This document shows positions 28,301-39,299 of a stretch of DNA of 64,000 bases, in pieces. The DNA comes from Torymus aiolomorphi. Lineage: Eukaryota > Arthropoda > Insecta > Hymenoptera > Torymidae. Location of the stretch: positions 264,196,075 to 264,260,074 of the forward strand of contig CM070873.1 of assembly GCA_036365515.1 (NCBI GenBank), in the 5' to 3' direction. The notes under the pieces are model-generated. The model worked only from the letters and a program-made list of their open reading frames with translations, had not been told where the DNA came from and searched no databases. The position numbers were made by a program, and so were the translations under genes. Positions within the stretch are counted from its first letter, which is position 1, and the number at the start of each line of letters is the position of its first letter.

Positions 28301-31300
28301 CCCGCAGCCAGTGATACAGCATGCCCCAGGTATGAGGGCAGCAGCGCCAAATTATCCAAGAGGTGGTTTGCCTCCTTTAACACTTAATATACCTCCGCGA
28401 CCATACCTGCCGAGTGTGCCAGCTCTGGCGGCCGGTTCCCAGCCACCGAAAAGTACACGAGAGCCGATTCTCTCTGGAAAATCGGTCGTCGACACAATTA
28501 TACCATCGAGCACTAACGAGCCCTCGTCTAGAGTAGATGAACCAAAACTATCGCCTGGTATTCTTCCCGAGCCTACTACGAAAGCATCAACGTCACCTAA
28601 GGTGCCCTCACCGAATCAGCCTCCTACTTACATTCCAGAAACAGCTAAAATAGAGATCAGGCCAAGCACGTCAAGTCCAGTTTTCGGCAAAACCGATGTG
28701 TGTAGCATAAAACAGGAACTGACAAATGTCCAGCTTCTTCCGACGCACTTACCTCGGTCGTCTACACCCAGTCCTGTTATTGTGGCACATGGCCAATCTC
28801 AGCTGGTTCATACGTCCGTAGTTCACCCATCTGTAAATCCCACAGTTTCTTCGCCAAATCCATTGCTTGTGAAAAATGTCATACCGATTGCACCACAGCA
28901 AATGGCACCGATCGGTACATTGCCCGACAAGTGCTTCATACAATCGGCAAATCAAATTACTGGTCAGAAACCCCCGATCATACCTCAGAACGTACTATTG
29001 GCCAAATCTCACGTTCCCGTCGTTTCGACTATGTCACAAACTATCATCTCAAGAGTCACCACATCAACTGCACCTAGTATTTCTGTCACCGGTATTAACA
29101 AGTTGACTGCCATGGAAAATGATACGCGTTACATTCCAAAACAATCTGAAATCAAGGAAGAAAAGCCACCCGATCAAGAAAAGATTCAACAGATGCAACT
29201 AACTCCTCCACATGAAACCTTGCAAGCAATAGATGTGAAAAATCAAGAAATACCCGATATAAAAACAGATCTCATTAAGAATGAAAATGTTTTGGAACAC
29301 AAAGTAGAATTAACACCAGAAGTGAAGATTGAAAAACAAGAGGCTTATCAAAACGAAAATCTTCACGTGAAAATAGAAGAGGAAAAACCACACGAAATAA
29401 TTAAGTCGGAGCCTGAATCCCCTCCAAAGAAAGAGACATTTGAACAGATAAAATCAGTTAACGATGTCAAGGAAGAGGAACTAGTTGAGGGCGAAGGTCA
29501 GGAAGAACCGGCTGAAGATCCATTAAAAGAAACTTGTAGTGATCCTCTTGCTCTTGAAGCAATCAAGGATGAGGCAACTGATAGCAAAGAAGACAGCGAT
29601 TACTGGTCCGCCAAAGAAGTTAATATCGAGAGTGTGATTAAAAAGGTCGATGCTCTGTGCGACGCAGAGAGTAATGACGCAGATGAAGATGATCGAATCC
29701 ACGAGAGAAATACTGAGTCGCGTGAGACGAGTAAAAGTGAAGGAGATAATTGGTTTGAGTCCGATTCAATGGAAGACGAGACTAAAAAGAAATATGCTAA
29801 CATGGACGATCAAGACGAGGGCGTGGAAACTTGCGAAACTGAATCGATTAGAACTCGACGTGGACGATCGAAAACGAAAAGGGGTGTCGCCAATCGTGGT
29901 GGTGTTACTACAAGACGCGGGGGAAGAAATGGACCAATCAATGCGGCGCCCGTTGTTGTGCAAAAGCGCGGCGGACGGGCTGGCAGAGGTGGCAAACAAC
30001 ACGCGGAAAAGAACAAACTACCCGCTGACGTGTACGAATTTCACGACGACAGTGAGGAGGACAATGCTGGTCGGCCAAGACTTATACTCACAATCAAATC
30101 TCCTGCACCAAACGCCACAGGACCTAATGCTCAGCCAGCTATTCCTGTTGCTGCAGTCAAAGAAGTTCCACCCGAGGAGTTCGTATCTCCTGCAGTTAAC
30201 ACGCGCAAGTCTCGGCGATTGGCCGAAAAAGATGGCAGCAGGTCAACAGTTGACGATGTCATCGAGGATGTGGTACGGGGAACCGCTAATAAGAACGGAG
30301 CTGGTGCACCTATTACTCGTCGTAGCACCAGACAAAATAGTGCCCCACGCAATGTACCAGGCCAACAACTTGTGCTTCCAGCGGCAGAAACCAGAAAGTC
30401 ACCAAGAAGTACCAGAAAAGCACAACGACGCACTTCTGAGTGCACTGATACAGCAAACGACGAGAAGATGAAAGATGCACCACTCCAATTAACATCTGAA
30501 CTTCAATTTAAAGACGCAATCACGTCTTCTGTCAATGAAATTGAGAAAGTTGAAGAGGCTAAACCGAGCTTAACGGCAGCTATTACACAAAAGCCTGTAT
30601 CTCATGAACCCATGACGTTAATCGACCCTGTCACGGGAATGCTTATACCCATGAGAGAATCAGAGGAAGGTCAATACATTCCAGTTTCTACGGCTTCTGG
30701 TCAAATAATTCAAAACACCCTACGAACAAATGCCGAAGCAAAAACAAATATAACAACCGCAAGTGCTCTAGCGGAGATAGGTAAATCTAAGCCCTCAGAA
30801 CCAACTTCTATGGAATCAGCTAAACCAGAACCTACGGTTGAAACTACTATACCTTGTAAGCCAGCTCACACTGTTACACCAACAACAACAGCTCAACAAC
30901 CTCAGAACAGTAGTGTAATAACTAAACCTCAATCCCCTGCCGTTCAAACAAGCGTTAATCACACTATGCAATCATCAACCATACCAATCGCAGTTTCGGT
31001 ACCGTCCACAACTACTGTAGTCGCTGCGAATGTAATTTCAACTCAAACGTCGTCGACGTGCAGTGCGCCTTTAAAGCCTACCAGTCTCAAAGCTCATGTT
31101 TTGAATGCTAGTAAATTAGTTAATCAAGTACAACATCCTATTGTAGTAACTAAAGCAGCTGTCCCCAATGTACCGACGCCACCAGTTGTGCAAAACATGG
31201 CTAAACAACCAACTTCGCCTTTACAAAGCTTGCATTTACACGTTCCAACTGCTTGCGTCGTTTCGCCAAGTATAAGTCCTCATCCAAAACCTATTCTACC

Positions 31301-33659
31301 GCAAGCTGCAGTAATAAACGCAGTAAATGGTAAACCAGGTCAACCAATATCTCCAGTTCTCAATACTACAGGGGGTGCACCAAATCCAAAGCAACATCTT
31401 CTTCAAGCTGCAAAGCAACAACAACTACAGCAACAAACTTCTACGATTGTCAATTTGCAGCATCCAAAAGTACCATTAAATGCACATACTGGACCAATTG
31501 CACCAACTCCCGTACAAAGAATTCACGCAGCATCTCAGCCACCACCTATAAAGGGAATAAATGGTCAACCACATCCAATAAATCCAAAGGCGCACTTGCT
31601 GCAAGGTGTGGTACCTTCAATTGTTGCTGGCACTGTTGCAAGTCCACCGACACAATCTCATCTTGTTCCTCCTCAAGCAGTTGTCACTGGAGTACCATGT
31701 ACTAGAACACCTGCTCCGAAAACTGTAAGAAAATACCGTTATATTAACTCTGTTACAGTACTATAAAATATCTTCTTTATTTTGAACATCTCTTTTACAG
31801 ATAACTGGTATCGTGGAAGCACCAAAGGTAGAGGTCACAATGCCTAGCTGCATTATGGTTCCTGCACCAAGTGCTCAAAGCAGGGTGATTCCATTGTCTG
31901 CTTATGAAGCAACTTTGGTAAGACAATACTTACATTTTACTAGCATGCTTTTTGCTTAACACTAGCGTTAATCAGCGCGCTACGCGCGCCACTGTTTCGT
32001 CTTTTGTTTCTCTCCTTTCGAGATTCGAGACGGATTCGATTATTCGAGATTTCGAGATCGTTCGAGGGTAAAATAGATTATCTCGAATGCTCAATTTATA
32101 TAAGGGATTGCTACATCCATCATTTTGCAGGATTTGTCATATACATGGAATAAAAATGTCACTATACATGCCTTAAAAATTAAAATAAAATTTGATTCGT
32201 AATATTGCGTATAAAGACCTTGTCAAATAATATATTTCATTAAAACTAACTTTGCTTGGTTTTGGTTAGCATGGAAGTGCTGGTCCAGTTTCATCACCAG
32301 GGGGACAATATGGACTTGTTCCCCCACATCACACTCAGAGTCCCCCACTGCCTCCACCTGCTCATCATCATGCTAACACTCCTCAGGTACTATCTCGCTG
32401 TATGCTTTATTACCTTTACGCTTAACTGCCCTCTACATAGTTATTTAGCTATTTCATTTACACGTGTAAATATTAAAAAAATAATAACATAAAGCGTCAA
32501 GAATGTGATAAAAATTGTTAACAAAAAAAAAATGTTTTTCAGGGTGACGTTGTCAATCCTTTCGGTGGGCTTTCGAGAGCTGGAGAAATAGCCCCACACT
32601 ATATGCACCAGCAGGTCCTACAGTACCAATATCTGAGAGCACAGCAGGAAGCAATAACAGCCGGATCTCGACTGCCATATCACGTGGCATTAGATCCAAA
32701 ATTAGAGGCTGTTTGCGTGGAAGGTACACAAAGTCCGCCATTGGAATTGCGCCGAGGTAGACGAACGCCTCAAGAGCGTACAACTGATAGTCCAAAAATC
32801 GCACAAGTTTATATGATGCATGGAACAGGTCGATATAACGCGGCCAACGTCGTGCAACGTGGCTACTACGAACCACCCCCAGCACATCTGCAGCGCGCAC
32901 AATATCCATTGCCTGCAAGTGAAGCTCCACCTGAGAGAGCGCTTACTCCTGATAGATCGAGAAAACAATTGGTCACCTCGCCTCCTCAAGGAGACTCGCT
33001 GCTCATGATGTTACAGCGTTATCCAGTCATGTGGCAGGGCTTATTAGCTCTGAAAAACGATCAAGCGGCCGTGCAGATGCATTTTGTTTTTGGCAATCCA
33101 AACGTAGCCAGGGAAAGCTTGCCTTGTAACAGTGACGGATCCACACCACCTTTAAGAATCGCACAGAGAATGAGACTGGAGCCGACGCAAGTTGAGGGCG
33201 TTGCTAGAAAAATGCAGGTACGTCATAAAAAATACCAAGACTATTTTTAAATCTTTATGTTAATGCTGTTTTCATTAGCAGCACTACAAATTTTACTTTT
33301 TTACAGATTGATAATGAACACTGCATGTTGTTGGCTCTTCCTTGCGGGCGAGATCACTTGGATGTCTTACAACAAAGCAAGAACCTTCAAATGGGCTTTA
33401 TCACTTATTTACAACAGAAACAAGCTGCAGGAATCGTTAACATTGCTGCTCCTGGCTCTCAACAGGTTTGTTACGATAACATAAAAATGGATCTATAAAA
33501 CACTGGTAATAAATATGATTTTCATTCCAGCCTTCGTTCGTGGTGCACATATTTCCATCGTGTGATTTTGCCAACGAGAACCTGGCGCGTATTGCTCCTG
33601 ATTTGCTACACAGAGTTGCCGAAATTGCTCATTTAGTAATCGTCATCGCTACCGTTTGA
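5039..33659 (+). CDS. spen: split ends (SPEN/SHARP family) transcriptional co-regulator, 5' incomplete
   Basis: Spen proteins are very large nuclear co-repressors that bind RNA through N-terminal RRMs and recruit repressor complexes through a C-terminal SPOC domain. Visible coding exons: 5039-5320, 21291-25488, 25575-31724, 31801-31917, 32270-32386, 32543-33217, 33307-33465 and 33531-33659. All joins keep frame and have GT-AG borders, giving about 3,941 residues to the stop. Seen in order: second half of RRM1 (residues 1-80), Arg-Glu/Asp repeats (95-160), Lys/Glu/Arg-rich helix (about 925-1175), poly-Gln/His (about 1377-1420), a His run (about 1904), an Arg-Gly-rich patch (about 2920-2970) and SPOC (about 3773-3941). 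The SPOC sequence and the Arg-Glu layout make the family certain. The start lies left of the window. RRM2-4, usual between RRM1 and the Arg-Glu region, are not seen. Confidence 0.93.
5765..6074 (+). promoter_or_regulatory. Possible alternative first exon (5' UTR) inside spen intron
   Basis: A GC-richer island (about 5390-5770) is followed by sequence ending AAAAG at 6074 and a strong donor GTAAGT at 6075. An ATCAGTG initiator-like motif is at about 5815. A transcript starting here could splice to 21291 and make a spen protein without RRM1. The frame compatible with 21291 has a stop in this exon and no ATG after it, so it would be non-coding. An in-frame ATG then lies at 21619. This is inference; no RNA evidence is available. 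Confidence 0.3.
6455..7290. repeat. Inverted repeat, 185-bp arms, hammerhead-like outer motifs
   Basis: The arms 6455-6640 and 7108-7290 are near-identical reverse complements around a 470-bp centre. Near the outer end each arm holds a short stem (GGGGGACAC...GTCTCC type) followed by GAAACGTT or TAAACGTT, which resembles the tails of Penelope-like retroelements. Read toward the end of the element this gives a weak hammerhead-like core (TTGATAA instead of CTGANGA). No reverse transcriptase is present. Confidence 0.65.
7505..7581 (-). ncRNA. Degenerate tRNA-like sequence (Pol III A and B boxes)
   Basis: On the minus strand an A-box-like TGGCGCAGTCGCGG (7561-7574) and a B-box-like GGATCGAATCC (7515-7525) are at tRNA-like spacing. 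The acceptor ends do not pair, because both read TTCCGT, and the T-arm stem is poor. The anticodon loop region reads ACTCTAAA with no clean 5-bp stem. It is therefore a tRNA relic or the head of a tRNA-derived SINE, not a working tRNA gene. Confidence 0.5.
7987..9112. other. spen intron, no element or gene recognised
   Basis: Moderately AT-rich single-copy-looking DNA. No RRM-like coding exon was found here on either strand. The part at about 8040-8620 is richer in CpG and may be regulatory, but nothing specific supports that. Confidence 0.35.
9113..9275. repeat. Inverted repeat hairpin
   Basis: The left arm (about 9113-9165) contains AAAAAGGACCC and ATGTATGGAAAA. The right arm (about 9226-9275) contains TTTTTTCCATACAT and GGGGTCCTTT in inverse order. 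The spacer is about 60 bp. Confidence 0.55.
9281..10191. mobile_element. Non-autonomous element with short TIRs and an internal hairpin
   Basis: The ends pair as TAGCGCTGAGACACACTCGT (from about 9285) and its reverse complement (about 10170-10191). Inside, arms at about 9718-9763 and 9832-9884 form a second inverted repeat around GGGTTCCCGTTTTTCTC. Near 9320-9430 a unit containing AGCAAATTTTACTTTTTAAA is tandemly repeated. No coding sequence is seen. Confidence 0.5.
10192..11987. other. AT-rich spen intron with one CpG-richer island
   Basis: Mostly AT-rich with no gene. Positions about 11160-11560 form a CpG-rich island (many CGA, GCG and CGTCG words) that has no long open frame. It could be an intronic promoter or enhancer of spen; the sequence alone does not show which. 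Confidence 0.3.
11988..12236. mobile_element. Foldback MITE, about 250 bp
   Basis: The arms at about 11988-12040 and 12181-12236 are reverse complements: GGGTCTGAAGTTTGCA at the left and TGCAAACTTCAAACCC at the right. A 140-bp AT-rich centre separates them. Short frames across it are not meaningful. Confidence 0.65.
12690..12935. repeat. Inverted repeat hairpin
   Basis: The arms pair around TTGCCCTGCGTAATC at the left and ACGCAGGGCAATTGAA at the right, with inner arms TTGACACCTTT and AAAGGTGTCG. The total is about 245 bp with a short centre near 12800. Confidence 0.6.
12953..13462. mobile_element. Foldback element with 180-bp arms
   Basis: The left arm (about 12953-13131) and right arm (about 13280-13462) are highly similar reverse complements, including TTAGTATAATTAGTCAGG / CCTGACTAATTATACTAA and the outer GGTTAAAGCCTGA / TCAGGCTTTAACC. 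The centre is about 150 bp with no coding sequence. It lies 30 bp before the piggyBac target site. Confidence 0.75.
15059..18572 (-). mobile_element. Nested DNA transposon with 540-bp TIRs (possibly Sola-like)
   Basis: The arms 15059-15599 and about 18031-18572 are near-perfect reverse complements, starting CATTCCATGTCAGATTTAC. The element sits inside the piggyBac transposase reading frame, so it inserted later. It carries a multi-exon, disrupted transposase-like gene on the minus strand. The protein resembles predicted proteins that are multicopy in aphids and Hydra and that I associate with a cut-and-paste element, perhaps Sola; the superfamily is uncertain. No clear target duplication could be read at the borders. 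Confidence 0.75.
15814..18000 (-). pseudogene. Transposase-like gene of the nested element, frameshifted
   Basis: Minus-strand segments in order are: a CxxC-bearing piece (17880-18000, LCPSCRLRIGKM); an acidic Ser/Asp/Glu piece (about 17690-17830); 16990-17574 (KIGFSSFATLRPAHCVLAGA, GTHSVCV); about 16380-16560 (DECLVVSDFAENYAF, PGFHWNNN); and 15814-16347 (VVIISDC, YFSDGAPQQFKN, ATAHGKGPCDGAGGALKR). The conserved Asp residues in VVSDFAENY, IISDC and FSDGA could be catalytic, as in DDD/DDE enzymes (inference). Between WNNN and VVIISDC the frame shifts, and about 20 residues expected from relatives appear to be missing. The 16.6-16.8-kb part also has stops. It is probably dead. Confidence 0.65.
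20217..21290. other. spen intron end, AT-rich
   Basis: AT-rich DNA between the piggyBac right border and the exon acceptor TTTCAG at 21285-21290. It contains the pair of perfect palindromes at 20494-20566. No RRM-coding exon is visible. Confidence 0.45.
20494..20566. repeat. Two copies of a perfect palindrome with TGAGTC half-sites
   Basis: The 22-26-bp dyad GCATGAGTC-GTATTT-GACTCATGC occurs twice (about 20494-20519 and 20541-20566), 47 bp apart. The half-site TGAGTC resembles AP-1/bZIP binding sites; a role as a binding site is inference. It lies about 280 bp from the piggyBac border and 720 bp before a spen exon. Confidence 0.7.
21291..25488 (+). CDS. spen: spen exon: Arg-Glu repeats, linker, charged helix, poly-Gln
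   Basis: The acceptor is TTTCAG before 21291 and the donor is CGCCAG|GTAAGA after 25488. It opens with about 60 residues of alternating Arg and Glu/Asp ending DRDRDRGFEAAV, the same kind of sequence that follows RRM4 in vertebrate SPEN. Then come a Ser/Pro/Gly linker, KRRRDTSS and PENILPSEP segments, a Lys/Glu/Arg-rich single-helix region (about 23790-24530), an Arg/Asp/Ser region, poly-Gln with His (25140-25265), and the short folded-looking HSIFDIVDDEPAYISMYDKV. A possible 75-bp intron (22218-22292) may be removed without changing frame. Confidence 0.9.
22218..22292 (+). other. spen: Probable 75-bp in-frame intron within spen
   Basis: CAGCAG|GTCAGT at the left and a pyrimidine-rich CTCCCCTCTGTTGCAG at the right are good splice borders. 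The 75 bp are divisible by three and have no stop, so an open-frame search reads through. Removal joins DTSS to RHHEHHDGSRPGTP, which reads like a more natural Spen segment than the Pro/Cys-containing retained peptide. Retention would add 25 residues. Confidence 0.55.
25575..31724 (+). CDS. spen: spen giant central exon
   Basis: This exon is 2,050 codons, entered after TTGTTACAG and left at AAAACT|GTAAGA; both ends are phase 0. The content is mostly disordered: acidic Ser-rich stretches, a run of 11 histidines after a Cys (about 26806-26838), Pro/Ser/Thr-rich blocks, Glu/Lys-rich blocks (29100-29600), and an Arg-Gly patch with RRGGRNG and KRGGRAGRGG (29850-30000) that could bind nucleic acid. 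Such long disordered middles are usual in Spen proteins. The short LTAAITQKPVSHEPMTLIDP / GMLIPM block (30570-30650) looks more ordered and may be a conserved motif. Confidence 0.9.
31801..33659 (+). CDS. spen: spen 3' exons with SPOC domain
   Basis: Five exons (31801-31917, 32270-32386, 32543-33217, 33307-33465, 33531-33659) are all phase 0. The SPOC domain starts near 32998: LLMMLQRYPVMWQGLLALKN, then LRIAQRMRLEPTQVEGVARK, LLALPCGRD, FITYLQQKQAAGIVN and, at the end, LVIVIATV before TGA. This is the co-repressor docking domain, which binds phosphorylated peptides of SMRT/NCoR in vertebrate SPEN, and it has the positively charged patch residues expected. The stop falls right after the domain, as in the family. 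Confidence 0.95.
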
Positions 33660-35037
33660 AAGAAATTGGTTGTAACATGGATAGGAATTCAGCTGCTGTC
33701 TAGCAAGGACGCATAGAGTGTGCGTAGCAACCAAGTCTATGAAACACGTACACAGCGTCTTAATCTAAACTAAAACTTGGATTTGACACGTCGACATTTG
33801 TTGGCTATAAATGCGAATTAAAGAGGTTAGCAAAAGGAAGCAATTCTATCGCGACTTAAGAGATCCTTGTTGAAAATTCGCACGAGTGACAATCAAATAG
33901 AAAATGAAGAACCCGAGAAAAGCGCTGAAGCACAGGTGAAAAAGTAAAAGTAAGCGCGTCGGAGGCCTAGGCAGGGCGACGGAGATGCGGATTGAGTGAA
34001 GAAGTTAGCGAGATGGATGTATTTCGCGTGCTCCTTCTCCTCGACTTTCTGCTCGAAACGCAAGGTCGATAACTGACAACGTTTGTGGGAGTGACCGACG
34101 TCACTCTTGGTCCCTCCGACAAGCGGGTCAGACGTAGCTCCGAAACACGTTCAAGTCCATATTATACTTACATAGTATACATGAATTACATGTATATTAT
34201 GTAAGTATAATACAAACATCCCGAATATATAGGTACACGTATATTTCTCCACATGAGAAATGTCTCTGAAAGATACAAGAAAACCTGGACATACCAGTTA
34301 AAAATAATCGTTTTGCGAGAACAAATAACATTATTACATTTTCCCTGTCCCTGTACACGAGCTATCTCATAAGTTTTAGACGTTAAAGAATAAAAGACAC
34401 TTTATAAATTTAAGAGCCAGCCAAGGCATAACTACTGTGATTTTAATTATTTAACGATATCTACATAAAGGGAAAACATAAGAAAAATCGCTATTGTTTT
34501 ATGCGATCCGAGCGCGCGTTATGTGATGTGTTATTGTATAATATTGCTCTATATAAATACCTATGTATTATATTACTGTAAAACAATAGTTGCTGCTGCC
34601 GCTACCGTCGATGACGATGCCGCCGCTCCAAATTTAGAGTAAAATTTATCGAATGATAATATGCGAGTTAAATTAAAATACAGTTGCGTAAAGCTTCTAG
34701 GGAAGAAACAGAAGAGGAATAAAAAATATTAAAAAATACTAAATAAGTAGCGTTTATCCCTAGTGTATCATAAATTCCCAATTAGCAGGATGTAATATAT
34801 TACGGTAAAAAGAATGAAAAACAAACCTAGACGCGTATACCTATGTATATTATTATAAAAATTTATAATAATTATTTTCATTCTTTATTTTTATTATTAA
34901 TTATTTTTCTTTACGTTATATTATTATTTTCAACACTATCGTAAATATTATTATTACTATTATTAACCTTACGGCTAAAATTATTGATTAATTATTACGC
35001 TACGCTACTTCTATCTACTACTACTACTACTACTACA

Positions 35038-35071
<34 letters not shown>

Positions 35072-36980
35072 CTACTACTCTACTACTGCTATTACTATCA
35101 ATAACTACTATGAACTATTACCGCTGTTATCAATTTAATTATTAAAAAACGAAAGATGAGGAAGTGGCGTTATTACACAAGCTAGTTAGAACGTACTGAT
35201 CTGCACGTTACAAATGATGAAAGCGAAACTTCAAGGGGCACTCAAAATCAATATCATACCTTTGCAGTATGATCGATCTCATTGACCATTGATTTTTCGC
35301 AGTCCTTGCTACAACACAAACATACACATTTTCATACATCAGCAAATCCACACTTCCATCCTTTTCGTAATTTTTGCGGAATGAAATAATATGAAGAAAA
35401 AATAATATGTAAACTATCTAGACTCATCGTCGTCTCGTCGTCAGTGATTCTCTTGTTAGATTATGCCCCGAGATAATAATGCGCTTACGTGTATAGGAGA
35501 CAAAAATATCCCTACTTGTATCGCACTCGCATGCATGTGAAAAAAAAAAAAAAAAAAACAATACTGAAAATGTCACTCGAGAAGACGATGAGAAGATAGA
35601 GAGAATATAAATACAATGGCAAAACTTCATGGTTTACAATAATAAAAAAAATCACAGTTTAACAAGTAAATTTGAAATTGTAAAAATACTTAGGGATGGG
35701 CGGAACGCAGAAGTAATTCTCGTCGGTTGCACACAAATATTAGCAAGTCGCTCTTACGGTCCTTTATTTTATTTTTTATAATCATCTCGTCTATTTTCTC
35801 TTCCTTTTCGATCTTTTCTTTGATTTTACTAGGCTGTGATTCGACTATGCGGAGATTATCGAATATTTAAACATTATCTTTGTATATCCGTAAGGTCAGA
35901 TCCTCTGTGGCAACTGAAGAGAATGTTTTTCTCAAATTACACACGAATAAAGGTAGAATTTGCCTTTATTCGACGATGAAAGTAGTGTCTTTTTTGTATT
36001 ATATTGCTTCTTTTTACATTTAATTTTTTATCGAGCGACGATCATGTAGATGTTCTGTCCATCCTTAGATGAGAGTAACTAAACTTAAACCGATAAAATT
36101 TATAAGGCAGCGCAGAGATACTCGTGGAGCGTGTGCGTGTACAGTGTAAAAGATGCGTTGTGCATATGTACAGTGTAGAAGTATAAGAAAAAAAAACAAA
36201 CATTCGAGCGAGAAAGGGAAATTCGAGAATGAACGTGCGAAAGTATGAATGAACATTATATTACATTTACGAATTAAGTATATGGGGCCAACGTGGCATG
36301 TACACTGCATGACGTTATGTTACATATTCCCAAGAAACTCCACGTTTTTTTCTTTGTAAAGGAGAATAATTTAGCTTACAATACATATCTTTTTTGTAAT
36401 TTTGTTTGTCTCGAGCAATTGTTTTTTTTTTTTTTTTTAATGTAAGTACGTGGGCATACAAAAATGGTGAAAAAACGAAAGGCAGTGTATGTGCCCGCTG
36501 CAGCTCATCTATCTTGTAATATATCTGTGAATATTATGATTTAGTTTCTTCCTACATTAGGCTAATGGTATACAAAAGTTTATGTTAATTGCATAAGAAA
36601 AATGTACAGATATCACTTTTTGTTTTGTGTTTTACTGTAGCTATTAATAATTATATGGATATTAACTATAATATACAATAACTATGATTAAAAAAATACT
36701 CAAATGCCTATTATTTGTATACCTTGCCTTTACACGAAAATCCCAACTACCAACTAATGGACAACTAAAATTAATGGACAGACTATCAGACAAAAACTGT
36801 ACTAATTATCATTCAATAATCATTTTATATTCATTTTGTAGGATCTGTATAGAAAATTAAGATATTAGAAGAAATCATATCCTTTCAATATTTTGACATG
36901 TTAGTGCATATGATCTAAATACGACTTAAATTTTTCTATATTTTATATTATTGCAAAATAAAGTATGAAATCTTTGTCAA
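33660..36980 (+). other. spen: Long 3' UTR of spen
   Basis: After the stop comes 3.3 kb without coding sequence. It is AT-rich, with an ACT trinucleotide run (about 35018-35070), ATT-rich tracts (34860-34990), poly-A (35539-35558) and poly-T (36422-36438). AATAAA-type signals occur at about 34389, 35945 and 36957, so several polyadenylation sites are possible. The end is inferred from the last signal before repeat-like DNA. Confidence 0.45.
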
Positions 36981-37441
36981 TAGCAATCACTTCACTATAA
37001 ATAATTAAATCCGTACAAATATTTCATATCGCATTTTATGCTTGGAAAAAACAATGCATTCTTTTATTCATTCGTAGGAAAGAACCTATTAATAATAAAA
37101 TAGCAAAAAGTTTTACGAGCATGCAAATATAACTAATTTCAATAATTTTACAAGTTCTATGAAATAATAATATCATAAAATGAACAGTTTCAGAATTTTT
37201 AAATTTTCTTGATTTTCAAAATAATTTCTATGACATTTACAATTTAATTATATTTTTTACTTCAAGAGGAAACTTTCTGGTAGTAAACAAAAATTCTGAA
37301 AAAACAAATAGTATATTATTTGGGCCTTGAAGTTTCGTCTCGTGTACCGTATATTATTTTTCTTGATGTCCGGTGGAAAGTACGTTTGCCACTGACAATG
37401 ATAACGCACCCGACGGGCTCGAGAGCATTGAGTTCGATGCC

Positions 37442-38945
37442 TAGGGATGGGCGATTCTACTCGATTCTTTGAGAATCGCCCGATTCTTTTCTTCGAGAAT
37501 CGATTATTCTATCGATTCTTTTCATGACTCGATTCTTAGTGGATCGATTCTCATTTGACTGAGAATCGAGTATTCATTGCGCATGCGCTATGGACTATCG
37601 GAGTACGGCCCTGCCAGGGCCGGAATGGATTGCGCCGTTGCGGTGAGCCAATCAAATTTAAAGATACAGTTCTTCAAGTTGTATCTATTCGATTTAAAAA
37701 TTTTGAGTATCTTCCAATTCTGGGAATGTCTACTATATTAGATCCTCGCTTTAAGAAAATTCACATACAAGATGCTCTTGATGTAAGCACCGCGTTAAAC
37801 TACATTTCAAAAAAGCTTGGAGAAGTCAAACCAGGTGCAAAATCTACCAATCATCCTGTAGCTGAAGTGGAAACGACAAATAGTATTTGGGATTTTCACG
37901 ACACATTAAAAGAACCAGAATATCAACCAAATTTGTATGCTACTGACAGAAATCTCGAACTAGAACAATATTTAAAATTACCCCGGATATCAAGAAAAGA
38001 AAATGTATTTTTATATTGGAAAAATATGGAAACAAGTTTTCCGTCTTTAAGCAAATTAGCTTTGCGCCTTCTTTCAGCAATCGCTACAAGTGTTCCATCC
38101 GAACGTCTATTTTCGAAAGCAGGACTAATTAAAAGAGATAACCGTAACAGAATAACTGGTACGCATTTAAATATAATATTATTTTTAAATTCGTTATCGT
38201 TAGAAGACTGGTGTTTGTTTTCATAATAATTTATTTATTAACAAAGTATTTTGCGTTTAGAATGTGATTTGATGTATGGGTATATGAGTGTATCCGTATG
38301 CTAATAAACACCATAATAACTTTCTTTCTCCCTTTCCCTTTATTTATCCATATCCTTCTATAAAAATAAGAAAGAAAGGAATTTTAATCGTTTGACATTG
38401 GTAGTATAACAATTTTATTAAGTTTTGTTTTGAAAATATTAAGATAATTTCCATATTCTAATTAAATACTTATCCACTTTGTACATTTCCATGGCTTAAA
38501 ATTTTTAAGTATATTTATGTATTATTCATTTTTCTTTGGTAATTTGGTAAGTAAAATGTAGTAATATGTATAATCAGGTGTAAGCACTGAAACATAATTC
38601 TAAATTCTTAAATAAAAGTTTTCTTTTTTTTCTTTTTTAGGTGCTTTGTATGATGTGGTATCAAATTCATTGGATTCAAAACGAATATAAGAAAATTGTA
38701 GAAATATCTATTGTTTAAATCCTTAAAATTACATTTGTATCTCCTTTTTTATTTAAAAAGTTATGTATGGTGATATAAAAATTAAAAAACATGAATAAAA
38801 ATGTTAATAAGCAAATAAATATTTTTTTTTAAATTAGTACTCGATTCTTCGATTCTTTTCCAAAATAATCGATTCTTAAGTATCGATACTTTTCAAAATT
38901 CGATTCTTAGGAATCGATTCTTTTTTAAGGAATCGCCCATCCCTA
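37442..38945 (+). mobile_element. hAT-family transposon, deletion derivative
   Basis: The element starts TAGGGATGGGCGATTCT and ends with the mirror GAATCGCCCATCCCTA. The exact 8-bp duplication TCGATGCC flanks it (37434-37441 and 38946-38953), which is diagnostic for hAT. Sub-terminal regions are rich in the repeated word CGATTCTT. Only the C-terminal part of the transposase remains (37555-38226), so an internal deletion removed the rest. The clean duplication suggests a fairly recent insertion. Confidence 0.9.
37555..38226 (+). pseudogene. hAT transposase C-terminal fragment
   Basis: The frame includes LDPRFKK, an acidic/Lys linker, EQYLKLPRI, and the hAT dimerisation signature FPSLSKLALRLLSAIATSVP followed by SERLFSKAG, RNRITG and LNIILFLNS, ending at TAA. 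The hAT C-terminal domain drives oligomerisation. The N-terminal BED finger and the catalytic core are missing, and the first 40 residues of the frame are translated terminal-repeat sequence. It is non-functional as a transposase. Confidence 0.85.
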
Positions 38946-39013
38946 TCGATGCCCGCCCCCGACATTTGCGGCACGAGTGCAGCGAGTGCTGCTGGTCGGG
39001 GGGGCGGGCATCG
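38946..39013. repeat. GC-rich hairpin next to the hAT insertion
   Basis: TCGATGCCCGCCCCCGAC is followed after about 30 bp by GTCGGGGGGGCGGGCATCGA, a strong stem. The hAT target duplication TCGATGCC is the start of this stem. Confidence 0.7.
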
Positions 39014-39299
39014 AAAACATCACGTGCATAATTTTAATAAGTGAATTTTACTGAAGATCATGTAAAATATTTTTATTTTACGTGCAATTGTTACAATTGT
39101 TACACGTACAATTATTAAACATGCGGTACTTTTGCTCCATTTGCAGCAACAAAGTCAACTACTTTATTTGTATCTGAAAAAATAAATGATCACTCAAGAA
39201 GAAATTCTCACAAAAAGTGCGACATTATTAACGAACAATCTTTTATCATTGACGAGCGGATTGTTTCCCGCACAACTACTTTGACTTTGTTATTTACAA

